Shown here: positions 33,780 through 43,212 of the stretch, piece by piece
Layout of the letters: each line of letters opens with the position of its first letter
Position numbering within the stretch: the stretch's first letter is position 1
DNA from: Timonella senegalensis JC301
Lineage (GTDB): Bacteria; Actinomycetota; Actinomycetes; Actinomycetales; Cellulomonadaceae
Assembly (NCBI RefSeq): GCF_000312125.1
Contig: NZ_HE978642.1
Span: 446,118-510,117 of the forward strand
Length of the DNA stretch: 64,000 nucleotides
Reading direction: 5' to 3'
The notes under the pieces: model-generated
Database searches by the model: none
Seen by the model: the letters and a program-made list of their open reading frames with translations, nothing else
Told to the model about the DNA's origin: nothing
Translations under genes and position numbers: made by a program

Positions 33780-34652
33780 GTGAATGCATTCGAAGCCATG
33801 TTCTTGGGCCTAATTCAAGGCCTCACTGAGTTCCTTCCCATCTCTTCCTCCGCGCACCTGCGCATAGTCGGCGAACTGATGGGGAACGCGGACCCCGGCG
33901 CTGCATTTACCGCAATCACTCAGATTGGTACGGAAACCGCAGTCTTGCTGTACTTCCGCAACGACATCAAGAACATCTGCATCAAGTGGTGGCAGTCGCT
34001 CCGCGGTGACAACGGAACCGATTTCAAGAGCCGCATGGGTGCTCACGACCACGATGCCAAGATGGCTTGGTACATCGGTCTTGGATCCATCCCAATTGTG
34101 GTCCTCGGTCTCCTGCTCGAAAGCAAGATCGACACCGTATTCCGCAACCTCTACCTCACCGCGCTCATGCTCGCCGTGTTCGGTCTCCTCCTCGGCTGGG
34201 CCGACAAGGTCGGACAGCATCGCAAGTCGCTCGACAAGCTCGACGGCAAGAACGCGATTGTGTTCGGATTTGCTCAGGCAATGGCGCTGATCCCGGGCGT
34301 CTCGCGCTCCGGAGGAACCATCACCGCAGGCCTCCTCATGGGTTACACCCGTGAAGCTGCAGCGCGCTACTCCTTCCTGCTCGCTATCCCAGCGGTCATG
34401 GGTTCGGGCTTTTACAAGCTGTACGGTGCAGTCACCGAACCCGCCGCCGCAGGTGCGCCCGGCATGTGGCCAACCTTCCTCGCCACGATCGTTGCATTCG
34501 TTGTCGGTTACTTCGTGATCATCGCGTTCCTGAAGATCGTGTCCACGTTCTCGTACAAGCCGTTCGTGATATACCGTCTCTTCCTCGCCGCGGCTGTGGT
34601 TGTTCTGCTGCTCGCCGGCGTGCTTGACGTGATGGGTACCGCTAGCGCGTAG
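33780..34652 (+). CDS. uppP: Undecaprenyl-diphosphatase
   Basis: A BacA/UppP-type membrane phosphatase of 290 aa that recycles undecaprenyl pyrophosphate for cell-wall synthesis and confers bacitracin tolerance. The hallmark motifs are [16 protein letters not shown] and [17 protein letters not shown]. About eight membrane segments are visible. The GTG start lies 8 bases after TAGTCT (33766-33771), a probable leaderless arrangement. mshC follows 46 bases downstream with its own -10. Confidence 0.94.
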   Translation: MNAFEAMFLGLIQGLTEFLPISSSAHLRIVGELMGNADPGAAFTAITQIGTETAVLLYFRNDIKNICIKWWQSLRGDNGTDFKSRMGAHDHDAKMAWYIGLGSIPIVVLGLLLESKIDTVFRNLYLTALMLAVFGLLLGWADKVGQHRKSLDKLDGKNAIVFGFAQAMALIPGVSRSGGTITAGLLMGYTREAAARYSFLLAIPAVMGSGFYKLYGAVTEPAAAGAPGMWPTFLATIVAFVVGYFVIIAFLKIVSTFSYKPFVIYRLFLAAAVVVLLLAGVLDVMGTASA

Positions 34653-34698
34653 CACGGTCCTTCACGCAGGTTGGACCGGGTTCGGGATAACCTAAAGC

Positions 34699-35970
34699 GT
34701 GATTACTTGGCCTGCACCTCAGATTCCCCTCATTCCGGGGGCACTGGACACCGTTAAGCTGTTCGACTCGAGTTCCAAGACCCTCGTTGACGTGGCCTTT
34801 GGTGACTCCGCGTCGATGTACGTGTGCGGAATTACTCCCTACGACGCCACCCATATCGGGCACGCGGCGACCTACGTAGCCTTTGACGTGCTCAACCGCG
34901 CGCTGAGGGACGCAGGGAAGACCGTCACCTACGCCTCCAACGTCACGGACGTGGACGACCCGCTGCTCGAACGGGCGCGGGACACCGGGGTTGACTGGGA
35001 AGACCTCGCGGCCTCCCAAGTCTCGCTCTTTGCCGAGGACATGACCGCGCTCGGTGTGATCCCACCCGATGTGTATGTGGGAGTCGTCGAGTCCATAGAT
35101 AGGGTCTCCGATGCCGTCCAGTCGATGGTCGCGGCGGGCACCGCGTACGCGGTACCGGTTCCCGACGATCAGGACCCGATCTTCGAGGATGCCCAAGACA
35201 TCTACGCGGACCTCAGTTCCGACACGCGATTTGGCAGCCTCGCCCCGCACCTGCGCGACCAGCATCTAGAACTCTTTGGCGAGCGCGGGGGAGACCCTGA
35301 CCGTGATGGCAAGCGGAGCGCACTCGACCCGTTGCTGTGGCGTGCAGCCCGCAAGGGTGAGCCCTCCTGGGACGGCGGAGCCATTGGCGAAGGACGCCCC
35401 GGCTGGCACATCGAATGCACACTGATAGCCCAAGACGGCCTCGGCGTGCGTTACTCCGTACTCGGCGGGGGCAATGATCTGATGTTCCCGCACCACGAGA
35501 TGAGCACCTCGCATGCACGCATGCTCACCGGCGATAGCCAGGCAGGTCCGCGTATTGCCTCTCACGCCGGACTGGTTGCGTACCACGGCGAGAAGATGAG
35601 CAAGTCGCTGGGAAACCTAGTCTTCGTATCAGCGCTGCGCGAGCAGGGCGTGGAACCCATGGTCATTCGCCTCGCACTGCTCTCCCAGAGCTACCGCACG
35701 GACTGGGAGTGGACCGAGGACCTGCTTGAACTGGCCAAGGTTCGATTCCAGCTGTGGTTGGACGCCTTCTCCGGCAACGGTGGGGCCGATACTGCGGAAA
35801 CCTTGCGCGCCGTGCGAGCAGCTCTGCGGAATGACCTCGACACGCCAAGTGCCCTCAGGGCTGTCGACGAATGGGCTCGCACAACCCTTGCGGGAGAGTG
35901 CGAGCCGGTTGAAGGCGCGCCGGGCGTTATGTCTCGCGCCGTGAACGCGTTGCTCGGGGTCCGTGTCTAG
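34699..35970 (+). CDS. mshC: Mycothiol ligase (cysteine:GlcN-Ins ligase)
   Basis: A class I aminoacyl-tRNA synthetase-like enzyme of 423 aa that joins cysteine to GlcN-inositol in mycothiol synthesis. It has VCGITPYDATHIGHAATY (zinc Cys and HIGH), ASNVTDVDDPLL and the KMSKS loop GEKMSKSLGN. Free-standing CysRS is similar, but the N-terminal region (SWPAPQ-like ITWPAPQIPLIPG) and length fit MshC. The GTG start is 5 bases after TAACCT, with no ribosome-binding site. Confidence 0.93.
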   Translation: MITWPAPQIPLIPGALDTVKLFDSSSKTLVDVAFGDSASMYVCGITPYDATHIGHAATYVAFDVLNRALRDAGKTVTYASNVTDVDDPLLERARDTGVDWEDLAASQVSLFAEDMTALGVIPPDVYVGVVESIDRVSDAVQSMVAAGTAYAVPVPDDQDPIFEDAQDIYADLSSDTRFGSLAPHLRDQHLELFGERGGDPDRDGKRSALDPLLWRAARKGEPSWDGGAIGEGRPGWHIECTLIAQDGLGVRYSVLGGGNDLMFPHHEMSTSHARMLTGDSQAGPRIASHAGLVAYHGEKMSKSLGNLVFVSALREQGVEPMVIRLALLSQSYRTDWEWTEDLLELAKVRFQLWLDAFSGNGGADTAETLRAVRAALRNDLDTPSALRAVDEWARTTLAGECEPVEGAPGVMSRAVNALLGVRV

Positions 35971-35983
35971 CACGAGGCTAGAC
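35965..35983. terminator. Short hairpin between convergent mshC and PAC2 genes
   Basis: GTCTAGC and GCTAGAC make a 7-bp stem around ACGAG, overlapping the mshC stop codon. No U-tract; weak. Confidence 0.35.
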
Positions 35984-36006
35984 TCCCGGCCCAGTTTGTC
36001 ATGCAC

Positions 36007-37059
36007 CTAGCGTGAACCGGCTGGGCCGGTCGGCTTTCCAGGGCTGTGTGGCCCGCCGGCACTGCTAGGCCCGCCGGCACTGCCGGGGCCACCATTCGGG
36101 TCCTGCCCGCCTCGCCGCTTGAGGAACTGCTCGAACTCCCGTGCGATGGACTCTCCCGTAGCTTCCGGAAGCTCCATGGCGTCGGTTGCTGCCTCGAGGT
36201 GTCGCACGTACTCGGCAAGGTCCGGATCAGACGCCACGAAAGCCTGCACTCCACGCTCCCACGCGGCCGCATCCTCATCCAACTCGTACCGGGGGATCGG
36301 CTCACCGAGGAGTATCTCGACGGCGGCGACGAGGGCCGCAGCGGCCTTGGCCGCAGGAGGGTTGGGCACGTACTGCGGGACGGTTGCCCACACGTTGACG
36401 CAGGAGATCCCGTCCAACTCGGCGTAGTGGCTTAGCACGCCCACAATGCCAGTGGGTCCCTCATACTCCGAGTCATCGAGCTCGAGGTGTTCCTGCAGAA
36501 ACATGTTGGCTGTGGTTGCTTCGATGGGGGTCTGCCGCGTGTGCGGAGCCTCCCCGAGGAGCGCGCCCAGCAGAATTATCGAGTTGCAGTTGGTGGCATC
36601 CGCGATGCGCAAGATCTCCTGATAGTACGAACGCCACCGCATTGACGGTTCGACGCCGTGCACGAGCACGAGCCGGCGCGAGCGCTCCCACGTGTCTGCG
36701 AGTTCTACTCGGGTTGCGGGCCACAGGATGTGTCTGCCTTCCTCCGTGAGCACCATGGTGGGGCGGTTGACTTGGAAGTCAACGTACGGATCGGGATCGA
36801 TCTCGCTGTGCAAGCGGGAATCGAACACATCCGCGAGGTGTTGGAGTGCCTCGGTGGCGGCGTTACCGGCATCGTTCCAGCCCGCGAACGCAGCGATCAT
36901 GATTGGGCCGTCGTCGAATCCGCGCGCGACAGCGCTACGCGGGTCCGGACTCACCTGTGCGTCCACGTGCTCGCCCAACCTAGGGTGTGGGCTCGTTCCC
37001 GGTGGTGGGCCAAACTCCGACTCCTGCTCGTGCCCAGAGCGATCCGGCTCGTTTGTCAT
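36007..37059 (-). CDS. PAC2-family protein
   Basis: A 350 aa protein with a PAC2 domain from about residue 48: MIAAFAGWNDAGNAATEALQHL, VLVHGVEPSMRWRSYYQEIL and NSIILLGALLGEAPHTR. The C-terminal about 40 residues are Gly/Pro/Ser-rich. The name comes from the eukaryotic proteasome-assembly chaperone 2; function in actinobacteria is not established. It has TAGTGT 6 bases upstream of its ATG (minus strand, 37066-37071), so a leaderless mRNA is likely. It lies 4.4 kb from the proteasome locus. Confidence 0.88.
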   Translation of the reverse strand: MTNEPDRSGHEQESEFGPPPGTSPHPRLGEHVDAQVSPDPRSAVARGFDDGPIMIAAFAGWNDAGNAATEALQHLADVFDSRLHSEIDPDPYVDFQVNRPTMVLTEEGRHILWPATRVELADTWERSRRLVLVHGVEPSMRWRSYYQEILRIADATNCNSIILLGALLGEAPHTRQTPIEATTANMFLQEHLELDDSEYEGPTGIVGVLSHYAELDGISCVNVWATVPQYVPNPPAAKAAAALVAAVEILLGEPIPRYELDEDAAAWERGVQAFVASDPDLAEYVRHLEAATDAMELPEATGESIAREFEQFLKRRGGQDPNGGPGSAGGPSSAGGPHSPGKPTGPAGSR

Positions 37060-37215
37060 GACTTCACACTAGCCACACCCTGTGACATCGCGCTGGTTAC
37101 GCAGGCAAAAGGGGAGGCGAATCTCGCGCAACCCGCAGAATCAGGCCGATGCGCCGGCACCTCCGATAAGATGGAAGATCCGTGTCATCAAGATTTGGAT
37201 GTGTGAAAGTCAAAA

Positions 37216-37953
37216 GTGTTATCTTCTAACCCGCTCTCGGACTCGCCCGTAGTGGAACCGAAAACCCAGGGAAACGCGCGGCTTCTCGCGCCCGCGGCGG
37301 TCCTGTGGGACATGGACGGGACCCTCATGGACTCGGAGCACTACTGGCACGCTGTTGAGCGGGAACTTGTTTCATCCGGTGGCGGAACATGGACTGACCA
37401 GGACGCGATCGACCTTGTGGGAAGCCCGCTGACCGAGGCGGCAGTTGTTCTACACAACGCGGGTGCCCCGTACCCGCCCGAGCGTATCGTCGAGATCCTC
37501 GTGGAGCGCGTCAGCGCCATGGTGCGCGCAGATGTCCCGTGGCGTGAGGGTGGTCGAGAGATCCTAGCCCGGCTCGCTGCCAGTGGCATCCCCTGCGCCC
37601 TAGTCACCATGTCCTATGCCCCAATCGCGCAGGCGCTCGTGGACTCCGCGCCCGCTGGCGCGTTCACACAGATTGTGACGGGGGAGGATGTCACTCACGG
37701 CAAGCCTCACCCCGAGCCCTATCTGCGCGCGGCCGAGTTGCTGGGCGTCGACGTCACGCAGTGCATCGCCGTGGAGGACTCCCCGCGGGGTATCGAAGCA
37801 GCGCTTGCGAGCGGAGCCCGCACGATCGGTATCCGAAACCTGATTCCTGTTGCACCTGCAGAGGGTCTGAGCCGCGTCGCCGAACTCGACCAGATCACCG
37901 AGTCCGCCTTCGACGTCCTCATGCGCGGCGGGACCGTGGATTACCTCGGCTGA
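37216..37953 (+). CDS. HAD-superfamily phosphatase (beta-phosphoglucomutase-like)
   Basis: A 245 aa HAD hydrolase. Motif I is VLWDMDGTLMDSEHYW, a typical helical cap follows, motif II is in ALVTMSYAP, and motifs III/IV are in GKPHPEPYLRAAELL and AVEDSPRGIEAALASG. The substrate is a small phosphorylated metabolite that cannot be named. The GTG start is uncertain since no good ribosome-binding site is seen. It is divergent from the PAC2 gene, and in many actinobacteria PAC2, mshC and this HAD gene are neighbours. Confidence 0.82.
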   Translation: MLSSNPLSDSPVVEPKTQGNARLLAPAAVLWDMDGTLMDSEHYWHAVERELVSSGGGTWTDQDAIDLVGSPLTEAAVVLHNAGAPYPPERIVEILVERVSAMVRADVPWREGGREILARLAASGIPCALVTMSYAPIAQALVDSAPAGAFTQIVTGEDVTHGKPHPEPYLRAAELLGVDVTQCIAVEDSPRGIEAALASGARTIGIRNLIPVAPAEGLSRVAELDQITESAFDVLMRGGTVDYLG

Positions 37954-37960
37954 AATGCGC

Positions 37961-37993
37961 AGGGTCGCAGGCGCCACTGGCGCCTGCGACCCT
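37961..37993. terminator. Bidirectional hairpin between HAD and RecB-like genes
   Basis: Fifteen-base perfect arms (AGGGTCGCAGGCGCC) close over ACT. The plus-strand side continues TTCACTTATTTTCGACGATC, the recurrent junction element. Confidence 0.8.
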
Positions 37994-38017
37994 TTCACTT
38001 ATTTTCGACGATCGACT

Positions 38018-38896
38018 CTAGGCCTGCCCGTCCGTTGCGGTGTCGTCTTCGGTCGCGCTGAAGAGGGTGGGCGGTGCGAGCCAGACCTTCTGACTCTTGC
38101 CTGGCTCCAACACGGGTGGGGTTCCGCCAAATGCCGGGCAAATGGGCTGGAAGTGGCACCAGTCGCACAGGCGTGAGGTCTTGGGGCGCCATTCCTCGCG
38201 CTCGGCGGAGCGGCGGACGTCGTCCCAGATGGAGATGATCTTCTCGGTGGCCACGTCCAGTTCAGCCTCGGTGGGTTCGTTCCGAAGAACTTGACCATCG
38301 CCCAGGTACACGAGCTGGAGCATCTTTGGTGTGATGCCTCGCGAGGCGCGCATTGCGACTGCGTAGAAGCGCATTTGAAACGCCGCCGAGTGGCTGTACT
38401 GGGGCTTGGGGGACTTACCCGACTTGTAGTCGACAATCCGGACCGCCCCATCGGGGGTGACGTCCACGCGGTCGATGATCCCCTTAATACGCAGGTCATC
38501 CCCGATGACCGCAGAAATGTGGGTCTCGCGCTCTGCAGGCTCCAGCCGAGTCGGGTCCTCAATGGAGAAGTAGCGTTCCACGAGTCCGCGCGCTTCGCCG
38601 AGCCACGCGGTCTTTTCCTCGGGTCCGCTAAACGCCTCGTCAAGGTCAGGCTGGCGCGCGTGGAGTGCGTTCAGGGCGCGCGGCATCAGGTCGAGTGCGG
38701 CCTCCACAGTGCGATTGGGGCGCTCGATGTCGTACAGATACTCTAGGACCGAGTGCACGAGCGTGCCCTTGGCAGCGGCCTTCGACGGCGGCTCAGGCAG
38801 CTTGTCGACTGTTCGGAATCGGAACAACAGCGGGCACTGCATGAAGTCGTTCGAACGTGACGGCGAGAGCGAGGGAATCTTGGGCGCGGGCGACAT
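38018..38896 (-). CDS. RecB-family (Cas4/AddB-like) PD-(D/E)XK exonuclease
   Basis: A 292 aa nuclease. The N-terminal SLSPSRSNDFMQCPLLFRFR and KGTLVHSVLEYL, the active-site strand GAVRIVDYKSGKSPK, and the C-terminal LCDWCHFQPICPAF form the fold. One N-terminal Cys plus three C-terminal Cys look like the 4Fe-4S staple of this family. It may take part in DNA end processing. No cas genes are nearby, so it is not a CRISPR Cas4. Divergent from the M50 protease; TAGTCT lies 6 bases upstream of its ATG (leaderless). Confidence 0.88.
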   Translation of the reverse strand: MSPAPKIPSLSPSRSNDFMQCPLLFRFRTVDKLPEPPSKAAAKGTLVHSVLEYLYDIERPNRTVEAALDLMPRALNALHARQPDLDEAFSGPEEKTAWLGEARGLVERYFSIEDPTRLEPAERETHISAVIGDDLRIKGIIDRVDVTPDGAVRIVDYKSGKSPKPQYSHSAAFQMRFYAVAMRASRGITPKMLQLVYLGDGQVLRNEPTEAELDVATEKIISIWDDVRRSAEREEWRPKTSRLCDWCHFQPICPAFGGTPPVLEPGKSQKVWLAPPTLFSATEDDTATDGQA

Positions 38897-38947
38897 ACTC
38901 CGAGACTACGGCGACATTGCATGCGTGCGACGCATTAATCTTGGATT

Positions 38948-40063
38948 GTGAGCAATGACAAAGGCTGGACACTCGGCCACGTGGCGGGAACGCCCGTACA
39001 CCTTCGCCCGAACGCCCTACTGATGGTGGGAGTCTTCGCGGCCCTCTACTTTCCACTCTTCGCCAGCCGAGCTGCGAGCCAAGGCGGCGCCATAGCTGCT
39101 TCCGTTGCGCTCGGAGCGGTCATCCTCGTCTCGATCTTTGTGCACGAGGTGGCGCACGTTCTGGTGGCAAAGTCCTACGGGGTCCGTGCAGATGAGATCA
39201 GCCTCAACATGCTCGGTGGGCATGCATCCTTCACTTCACAGTTCAAGCGACCGTGGCACGGCGCGGTCACCGCACTGTCTGGCCCGCTCGCGAACGTCAT
39301 GCTTGGACTGGTCTTCCTCGTCATCGTGCGCTCCGCATCCGAGTACTCGATTGTGCTTGAGGTTGTGAACATCGCGGCAGTCATGAACTTCTTCCTCGCG
39401 CTCTTCAATGCGCTGCCGGGGCTCCCACTCGATGGTGGAAGCGCCGTCTCCGCGTTGATCTGGAACTTCACGGGCTCCCAGTCAAAGGGCTTAACGGTTG
39501 CAGCACGCATCGGCCAAGCGGTCGCCGTGCTGTGGCTACTGTGGGCAGTCGTGCGACCACTACTCCAGGGGCACAGCCCAGACATTGTGATCCTCATGTG
39601 GACTCTCATGCTTGTCATGGTGCTGTGGAGTGGCGCAACTGCGAGCCTGCGGCGAGCCAAGTATCTGCAGGCCGTGGAGAAGCTCGACTTGGCCTCGATC
39701 ACTACCCCGGCACGCACAGTCGTGGCGCACACCTCCGTGCGCGAAGTCGTCTCCCAGATGCTTGGGGCACAGGATTTCACAACCACCGTGGTTCTGAGCG
39801 AAACCGGCAACCCCATCGGGTACGTTGACCCGCTCGCGCTGAGTTCTGTGGGGGTTGAAGTTCAGGAGTACACACCTGTTGCGGCCGTTTCCATTCCATT
39901 GCTCCCCGGTGGGGTCATTGATGCAACCGCGCGGCCTCAAGAACTGCTTTCGAGAGTAAATGTCGGGCACGATACCCGGACTCTCTACGTGGTTGCCCAG
40001 GACGGGCGAGTCACGGGTGTGGTTTGGGTCGCATCCCTGATGCGTGCGCTCAACCTACACTAG
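38948..40063 (+). CDS. Site-2-type M50 membrane protease with CBS domains
   Basis: A 371 aa intramembrane zinc protease. The active site is FVHEVAHVLVA (HEXXH) in the second membrane segment, and the third ligand region is ALPGLPLDGGSAV. About six membrane helices are followed by a C-terminal CBS-type region (about residues 245-371). The layout matches the Rip3-like group. It is likely to cut a membrane protein such as an anti-sigma factor, but no candidate is nearby. GTG start with TAATCT 6 bases upstream. Confidence 0.87.
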   Translation: MSNDKGWTLGHVAGTPVHLRPNALLMVGVFAALYFPLFASRAASQGGAIAASVALGAVILVSIFVHEVAHVLVAKSYGVRADEISLNMLGGHASFTSQFKRPWHGAVTALSGPLANVMLGLVFLVIVRSASEYSIVLEVVNIAAVMNFFLALFNALPGLPLDGGSAVSALIWNFTGSQSKGLTVAARIGQAVAVLWLLWAVVRPLLQGHSPDIVILMWTLMLVMVLWSGATASLRRAKYLQAVEKLDLASITTPARTVVAHTSVREVVSQMLGAQDFTTTVVLSETGNPIGYVDPLALSSVGVEVQEYTPVAAVSIPLLPGGVIDATARPQELLSRVNVGHDTRTLYVVAQDGRVTGVVWVASLMRALNLH

Positions 40064-40099
40064 AACCGAACCATTCCTTCCAACGCGAAATCGAGAACC

Positions 40100-41167
40100 T
40101 TGACCACGACACCAAGTAGCGACTCCGGGCGTAACGCCGTCATTCCAGCCGGAGCCGAGTGGCGCCGCGGCCCGTTCCGAGCGGGCGACCGAGTGCAGCT
40201 GACGGATAACCGCGGCCGACTCCACACAATTACCCTGACTCCGGGCGAGGAGTTCCATACACACCGCGGCTTCTACCGCCACGATGACATCATCGGGAAG
40301 AGTGAAGGCTCGAACATCGAGACCTCATCGGGCATCGAGTACCAGCTACTCCGCCCGCTGCTCTCCGACTACGTGCTCTCGATGCCACGAGGTGCCGCAG
40401 TGGTCTACCCCAAGGACGCCGCCCAGATCGTGGGCATGGCCGACATCTTCCCGGGTGCACGTGTGATCGAGGCTGGTGTGGGCTCGGGTGGTCTCACCAT
40501 GTCACTGCTGCGTGCTGTTGGTGACAACGGTTCTGTGCACTCGATCGAACGCCGTGAGGACTTTGCCGCAATCGCAAAGGCGAACGTGGAGATCTTCTTT
40601 GGCGGTCCACATCCCGCCTGGGACCTGTCCATCGGTGACCTTGCGGACGTCCTGCCAACAGTGGCCGAGAAGGGCACCATCGACCGGGTCGTGCTCGACA
40701 TGCTCGCGCCGTGGGAAAACCTGGATGTGGTGGCCGATGCTCTCGCACCCGGCGGTGTATTCATCAGCTACGTGGCAACCGCAACCCAGCTTTCCCGCCT
40801 CGCAGAAGACCTGCGCGCCGACGGACGGTTCACCGAGCCACTCGCCTGGGAGTCGCTCGTGCGCAACTGGCACCTCGAAGGCCTCGCCGTGCGCCCCGTG
40901 CACCGCATGGTAGGACACACCGGATTCCTAATCCAGACCCGCCGCCTTGCGGACGGCACCGAGGCGATCGTGCGCAAGCGCCGCCCAGCCAAGGGTGCAT
41001 ACCCCGTGGATGAGGAGTGGACAGCCGAAGACATGGGAGAGCGTCAACCCTCCGAGAAGAAGCTGCGCAAGGTGCGCCGCGACGTGACCGCACTGCACGA
41101 AGCCGCCGAGGCCGGCGAGTTCCGCGCTGGCGAGCCGCTCTACAGTGACGAGCAAGCAGACGACTGA
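40100..41167 (+). CDS. trmI: tRNA (adenine-58-N1)-methyltransferase
   Basis: A 355 aa enzyme making m1A58 in the T loop of tRNA. An N-terminal beta domain (FRAGDRVQLTDNRGRLHTITL) precedes the Rossmann methyltransferase with the SAM motif VIEAGVGSGGLTMSLL and VLDMLAPWENLDVVADAL. The C-terminal about 70 residues are charged. It starts with TTG, with a weak ribosome-binding site, 36 bases after the M50 gene. In actinobacteria trmI is usually just upstream of mpa, as here. Confidence 0.92.
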   Translation: MTTTPSSDSGRNAVIPAGAEWRRGPFRAGDRVQLTDNRGRLHTITLTPGEEFHTHRGFYRHDDIIGKSEGSNIETSSGIEYQLLRPLLSDYVLSMPRGAAVVYPKDAAQIVGMADIFPGARVIEAGVGSGGLTMSLLRAVGDNGSVHSIERREDFAAIAKANVEIFFGGPHPAWDLSIGDLADVLPTVAEKGTIDRVVLDMLAPWENLDVVADALAPGGVFISYVATATQLSRLAEDLRADGRFTEPLAWESLVRNWHLEGLAVRPVHRMVGHTGFLIQTRRLADGTEAIVRKRRPAKGAYPVDEEWTAEDMGERQPSEKKLRKVRRDVTALHEAAEAGEFRAGEPLYSDEQADD

Positions 41168-41210
41168 TCCTTTCAAACTAGGACAGCGGCGAGGATGAGA
41201 GTCTTTCAGA

Positions 41211-41247
41211 AGGGCCCGCAGCGATGCATCGCATTGTTGCGGGCCCT
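41211..41247. terminator. Hairpin between trmI and mpa
   Basis: AGGGCCCGCA and TGCGGGCCCT form the outer stem, and GCGATGCATCGC makes an inner palindrome. There is no U-tract. GATCGTCGAGAATCA (41296-41310), a copy of the recurrent element, lies further down in this 256-base gap. Confidence 0.5.
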
Positions 41248-41423
41248 CGCCATGTCCGCATACTGGCAGGTGACTTGGTGCCCAAACGGGACCACGATCG
41301 TCGAGAATCAGGTGGTGAGTGCGCGAAAGCGCGCCGGGTCATCCGTCCACGGAGTGTCGCCCCCAAGCACAGCGCGCACGCATGTGAAAGTCTTGGGGAA
41401 CAGGCTCTTCGAAGGGACGAATC

Positions 41424-43088
41424 ATGGAAGACAACACCGCCCGCACGTCCTCCTCACCCGCAGATACACAGCGCGTGTCCATGCTCTCCGCGCAGAACGA
41501 ACGACTCGCGCAGGTGCTCGTCGAAGCGCGCGGAAAGATCGTGGAACTGCAGAAGCAGCTCGAAGAGCTGGCAAAGCCGCCCAGCACCTACGCCACTTTC
41601 CTCCAGTCGTACCCAGACGGGACGGCAGATGTGGTGTCGGCGGGGCGAAAATTGCGCCTGACCTCGCTCGCCACCACAAGCATCGATGCAGCCCGACCCG
41701 GACAAGAGGTGCGCCTCAACGAGGCCATGGCGATCGTTGAGATCCTGAAGTTTGAGCGCACGGGCGAGATCGCGGGCATCAAGGAACTGATCGGTGACGA
41801 TCGTGCCCTCATCACGGGCAAAGGCGACGACGAGCGCGTCATCCGACTGGCCCATTCCCTGCGTAGTCAAAACGGTAAGCCCTCCGTCCGAGTTGGCGAC
41901 TCCGTGCTGATCGATCTCAAGGCGGGATTCGCGTACGAGAAGATTGAAAAGTCCGAGGTAGAGGAACTGGTCCTCGAGGAAATCCCGGACATCGACTACG
42001 AGGACATTGGCGGACTCGGCCCACAGATCGAGCACATCAAGGACGCCATTGAGTTGCCTTTCGTCCACCCGGACCTGTACCGCGAACACGGCCTCAAGGC
42101 GCCCAAGGGTATTCTGCTCTACGGTCCTCCAGGCTGCGGAAAGACTCTGATCGCAAAGGCGGTCGCGCACTCGCTCGCGCAGGCCGCCGCCGAGCGTTCC
42201 GGCGGAGACCCCAAGGCTGCGACAGGCTACTTCCTCAACATCAAGGGCCCTGAACTGCTCAACAAATTCGTGGGGGAGACCGAGCGTCAGATCCGGCTCA
42301 TCTTCGGGCGAGCACGCGAGAAGGCGGGCCAGGGATACCCGGTCGTCGTGTTCTTCGACGAGATGGAATCTCTGTTCCGTACCCGCGGTACTGGTCTCTC
42401 ATCAGACGTCGAAACCACGATTGTGCCGCAGCTCCTCGCAGAAATCGACGGCGTGGAAAAGCTTGACAACGTCATCGTAATTGGCGCGTCCAACCGCGAG
42501 GACATGATTGACCCCGCGATCCTTCGCCCAGGCCGGCTGGACGTCAAGATCAAGATCGAACGCCCCGATGCCGAGGGCGCCCGCGAAATCTTTGGTAAGT
42601 ACCTGACCGCCGACCTGCCGATTCACCCAGCTGACCTCGCAGAACACGGTGGAGACAGGGAAGCAACGGTTGAGGCGATGATCCAGCGCACGGTTGAGCG
42701 CATGTACTCCACGGGCGAGGAAAACCAGTTCCTCGAGGTCACTTACGCCTCCGGCGACAAGGAGATCCTGTACTTCAAGGACTTCAACTCCGGCGCGATG
42801 ATCCAGAACATTGTGGACCGCGCCAAGAAGTCCGCGATCAAGGACCTCTTGACCACTGGCGAGCGGGGCATCCGCATCGAACACCTGCTGACCGCCTGCC
42901 TTGACGAGTTCAAGGAAAACGAGGACCTGCCCAACACAACTAACCCGGACGACTGGGCGCGGATCTCGGGCAAGAAGGGCGAACGCATCGTCTTCATCCG
43001 CACGATTGTGCAGACCAAGGTTCCCACTTCCCACAACGACGCCCCAAAGTCGGTCCAGAACGCCGAGAACACCGGCCCATACCTGTAG
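41424..43088 (+). CDS. mpa: Proteasome-associated ATPase (Mpa/ARC)
   Basis: A 554 aa AAA+ unfoldase. Residues about 20-50 form the coiled coil that binds Pup; an OB-fold interdomain follows; Walker A is YGPPGCGKT near residue 233, Walker B is [11 protein letters not shown], and sensor/Arg-finger region is [24 protein letters not shown]. The C terminus ends in GPYL, keeping the penultimate Tyr needed to dock into the 20S core. The ATG has AAGGGACG upstream. It feeds pupylated proteins into PrcAB. Confidence 0.95.
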   Translation: MEDNTARTSSSPADTQRVSMLSAQNERLAQVLVEARGKIVELQKQLEELAKPPSTYATFLQSYPDGTADVVSAGRKLRLTSLATTSIDAARPGQEVRLNEAMAIVEILKFERTGEIAGIKELIGDDRALITGKGDDERVIRLAHSLRSQNGKPSVRVGDSVLIDLKAGFAYEKIEKSEVEELVLEEIPDIDYEDIGGLGPQIEHIKDAIELPFVHPDLYREHGLKAPKGILLYGPPGCGKTLIAKAVAHSLAQAAAERSGGDPKAATGYFLNIKGPELLNKFVGETERQIRLIFGRAREKAGQGYPVVVFFDEMESLFRTRGTGLSSDVETTIVPQLLAEIDGVEKLDNVIVIGASNREDMIDPAILRPGRLDVKIKIERPDAEGAREIFGKYLTADLPIHPADLAEHGGDREATVEAMIQRTVERMYSTGEENQFLEVTYASGDKEILYFKDFNSGAMIQNIVDRAKKSAIKDLLTTGERGIRIEHLLTACLDEFKENEDLPNTTNPDDWARISGKKGERIVFIRTIVQTKVPTSHNDAPKSVQNAENTGPYL

Positions 43089-43098
43089 GCGCTCGCGG

Positions 43099-43126
43099 GC
43101 TCGCGGACCGCACCTCGTCCGCGGGC
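43099..43126 (+). terminator. Weak hairpin between mpa and dop
   Basis: GCTCGCGGAC and GTCCGCGGGC (10 bp with one G-U pair) close over an 8-base loop. There is no U-tract, so some read-through into dop is likely. Confidence 0.4.
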
Positions 43127-43212
43127 ACGCGGAGCGGTTCACGACCACTCGTATCTTGTGATTCGGCGCGTGACGCCGATCCGCACAATGCAAAGACAAA
43201 GGCAGCAACAAC

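Noticed and set aside
38018-38896. Cas4 of a CRISPR system
   Set aside because: The fold and Fe-S cysteines are shared with RecB/AddB-type nucleases, and no cas1, cas2 or array is present.
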